From Bimastos eiseni (taxonomy: Eukaryota > Annelida > Clitellata > Crassiclitellata > Lumbricidae): 64,000 nucleotides of DNA. Below are positions 62,421 to 64,000 of this stretch, in pieces. The notes beneath the pieces were generated by a model. The model did no database searches. It saw only the letters and a list, made by a program, of their open reading frames with translations, and was not told the DNA's origin. The position numbers were made by a program, and so were the translations under genes. Position 1 is the stretch's first letter. Each line of letters starts with the position of its first letter. Location: NCBI GenBank assembly GCA_959347315.1, contig OY365817.1, positions 28,504,447 through 28,568,446 of the forward strand, in the 5' to 3' direction.

Positions 62421-62670
62421 CTCTCTAGCTCTCTAACCCTCTCTCACCATCCAAACTGCCTTCTGACCGAGAAGGCAACTCATTACGGTCGAGTTGTATG
62501 GTTGGCGCAGGTGGAACCGATAACAAATTACAACCTTCTGGCAGTAGCTAATACGTCGGCAGGTATACTTACCGACCACGAAAGAGAGATAGACACAGAG
62601 AAAGACAGACAGATAGACAGAGACTGAGAGACAGACAGACAGAGGCAGAGAGAGAGAGAGAGAGAGACAG

Positions 62671-63540
62671 CTACTACGCCCATTCCGAATATCTTGTTTG
62701 TGGCTGAATAAAATTGTATTTTTTCTTCAGGATGAAATACGTTTGTTATGTTTTCGTGTTTTGCATCTAAGACTCTTTGTCTATTCGTCCACTGATTCTG
62801 AATCTATCGTTAACAATCATTAGTCGAGATGCGACAAACATGGATGGGGCTTACTTGCAGCGGTCTATCGGGGTCGACTGTACGACTTGAATGGAAGAGA
62901 ATTGCGGAGAGTTTTCAGAGATGGAAGGTTATCGAATGTCTCGATCTTAAGTATTTGTATCGATTGAAGATTTGAGCGGAAGATATCTCGAGGCTTTTGC
63001 TGCCAATTCGATGTTATGTGTTGGATAAGAAAATGTCTGGATCAATGAACTCGTTACTTCGCTTGTGTTGTTCCTGGTTCGTCCACTCACTCAGTGATTT
63101 AACCATCAAGCGATCGATCAATCAATCAACGGAACGTCTGTCCAATCAGTCATTCAACCCATTTAACCAATCAACCAACCAATCAGTTGATCAGTAACAG
63201 AACATCCACTCACCTAGTAATTGCACAACGATATGACAATACTGTGCGGTTGAAGTTCTAACAGATCCCGAGTCCCAACATGAAAAATAGTTCAAGAACC
63301 TTAGAGACCTTCTATGACATGACTTAACCTGACACAACGCAACACAAGACAGAGGATAATATTATAGTAACATAATAATTACACAACGTAACATCCATGC
63401 CATCATTCTGCCAGATGTCGATAGGAATCCGTTGGTTGGCTGATACGCTTTTGGGTGGACCAACCACTGACGACTCCTTCAGCTTACGGTTCATTGTTTT
63501 ACTAAGTGATGGAAACTTTTCGCATGAAGTGACATTTAAC
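62671..63540. other. Intergenic, nothing firmly coding
   Basis: A CAATCA-rich stretch lies at 63105-63195. A 73-codon minus-strand frame (63324-63545) has no recognised domain. Confidence 0.45.
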
Positions 63541-63544
63541 TTCA

Positions 63545-63625
63545 TTTAGACCAGCGCAGAGAGCGCCTCTTATTAGGTATCTTTCAGGGCGCTATATAAA
63601 TGTTCGATCACACTACATAATATAG
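63545..63625 (+). repeat. Non-LTR retrotransposon 3' tail
   Basis: agagcgcctcttattaggta, then gggcgctatataaatgttcg. Near-identical layout to 26020. Confidence 0.65.
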
Positions 63626-64000
63626 CAATACATTACATGATACACCATAACATTGCAGACTCGTTTAATAAGAAATCATGTTGACACAACCAAAGCATAA
63701 AGATAATTAACAGGGCAATAACGTCACTCTACCCACATATCAAAATGGTCATGGTCTCATTAACAGATACATTTGCTACCTAATTCACCTGATATTTTTC
63801 TTTCACATTTTACAGATTGATGGAGTAGTCAATGGTGGTCAGCCAAGCTAAAGATAAAGCCTTCACGTTGACCAGGGTGTAAAGGCGAGTCAAAGGACAC
63901 AGTCTCCATTTGATCCTTTGAATGTAATGGACACAATGGGTCTCACTTTGACCTTTCGAAATCAAAAGTCGCAATCGATCTTCCATTGATCATTCAAGAT
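63626..64000. other. Intergenic, nothing recognised
   Basis: AT-rich, no feature supported to the window end. Confidence 0.5.

Noticed and set aside
63324..63545. 73-codon minus-strand frame
   Set aside because: Looks more protein-like than most (KFPSLSKTMNRKLKESSVVG), but no domain, splice partner or family could be recognised.

Overview
This is nuclear DNA from an animal. The genes are split by GT-AG introns, intergenic space is large, and roughly half the window is microsatellites, minisatellites and dispersed repeats. A TLX-type homeobox gene, a nicotinic-type Cys-loop receptor subunit and a BOSS/GPRC5-like class C seven-transmembrane receptor point to a bilaterian. The repeat style fits a marine invertebrate such as a mollusc, echinoderm or hemichordate, but I cannot fix the phylum from sequence alone. 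Two runs of exactly 200 N are assembly gaps.

Layout. 1-1900: pyrimidine-rich, CTGT, CA and 10-bp repeats. 1908-6180 (+): last five exons of a Cys-loop receptor subunit; its 5' exons lie before the window. 6200-16500: no host gene seen; decayed reverse-transcriptase pieces, short interspersed elements, simple repeats and a gap. 16567-19599 (+): two exons of a BOSS/GPRC5-like receptor. 20299-27187 (-): a complete 12-exon gene for mitochondrial elongation factor Tu (472 residues), rebuilt here exon by exon with every splice phase agreeing. 27190-39460: no host gene seen; retrotransposon remains, a perfect 70-bp inverted repeat, minisatellites and microsatellites. 39465-42307 (+): a three-exon TLX homeobox gene (480 residues from the first ATG) with an EH1 repressor motif, an FPWM motif and a full homeodomain. 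42310-64000: no host gene seen; a degenerate CRE/nuclear-receptor half-site array, many short interspersed elements, non-LTR tails, a gap, and an internally deleted hAT-type transposase relic.

The four host genes have unrelated jobs (ion channel, membrane receptor, mitochondrial translation, transcription factor), so this is an ordinary stretch of metazoan chromosome and not an operon or gene cluster. The most unusual material is non-coding. An abundant short element family has one shared head and two alternative bodies. There are perfect inverted repeats. Minisatellites sit directly against splice sites or the stop codon in the genes. No CRISPR array, prokaryotic gene or viral gene was seen.
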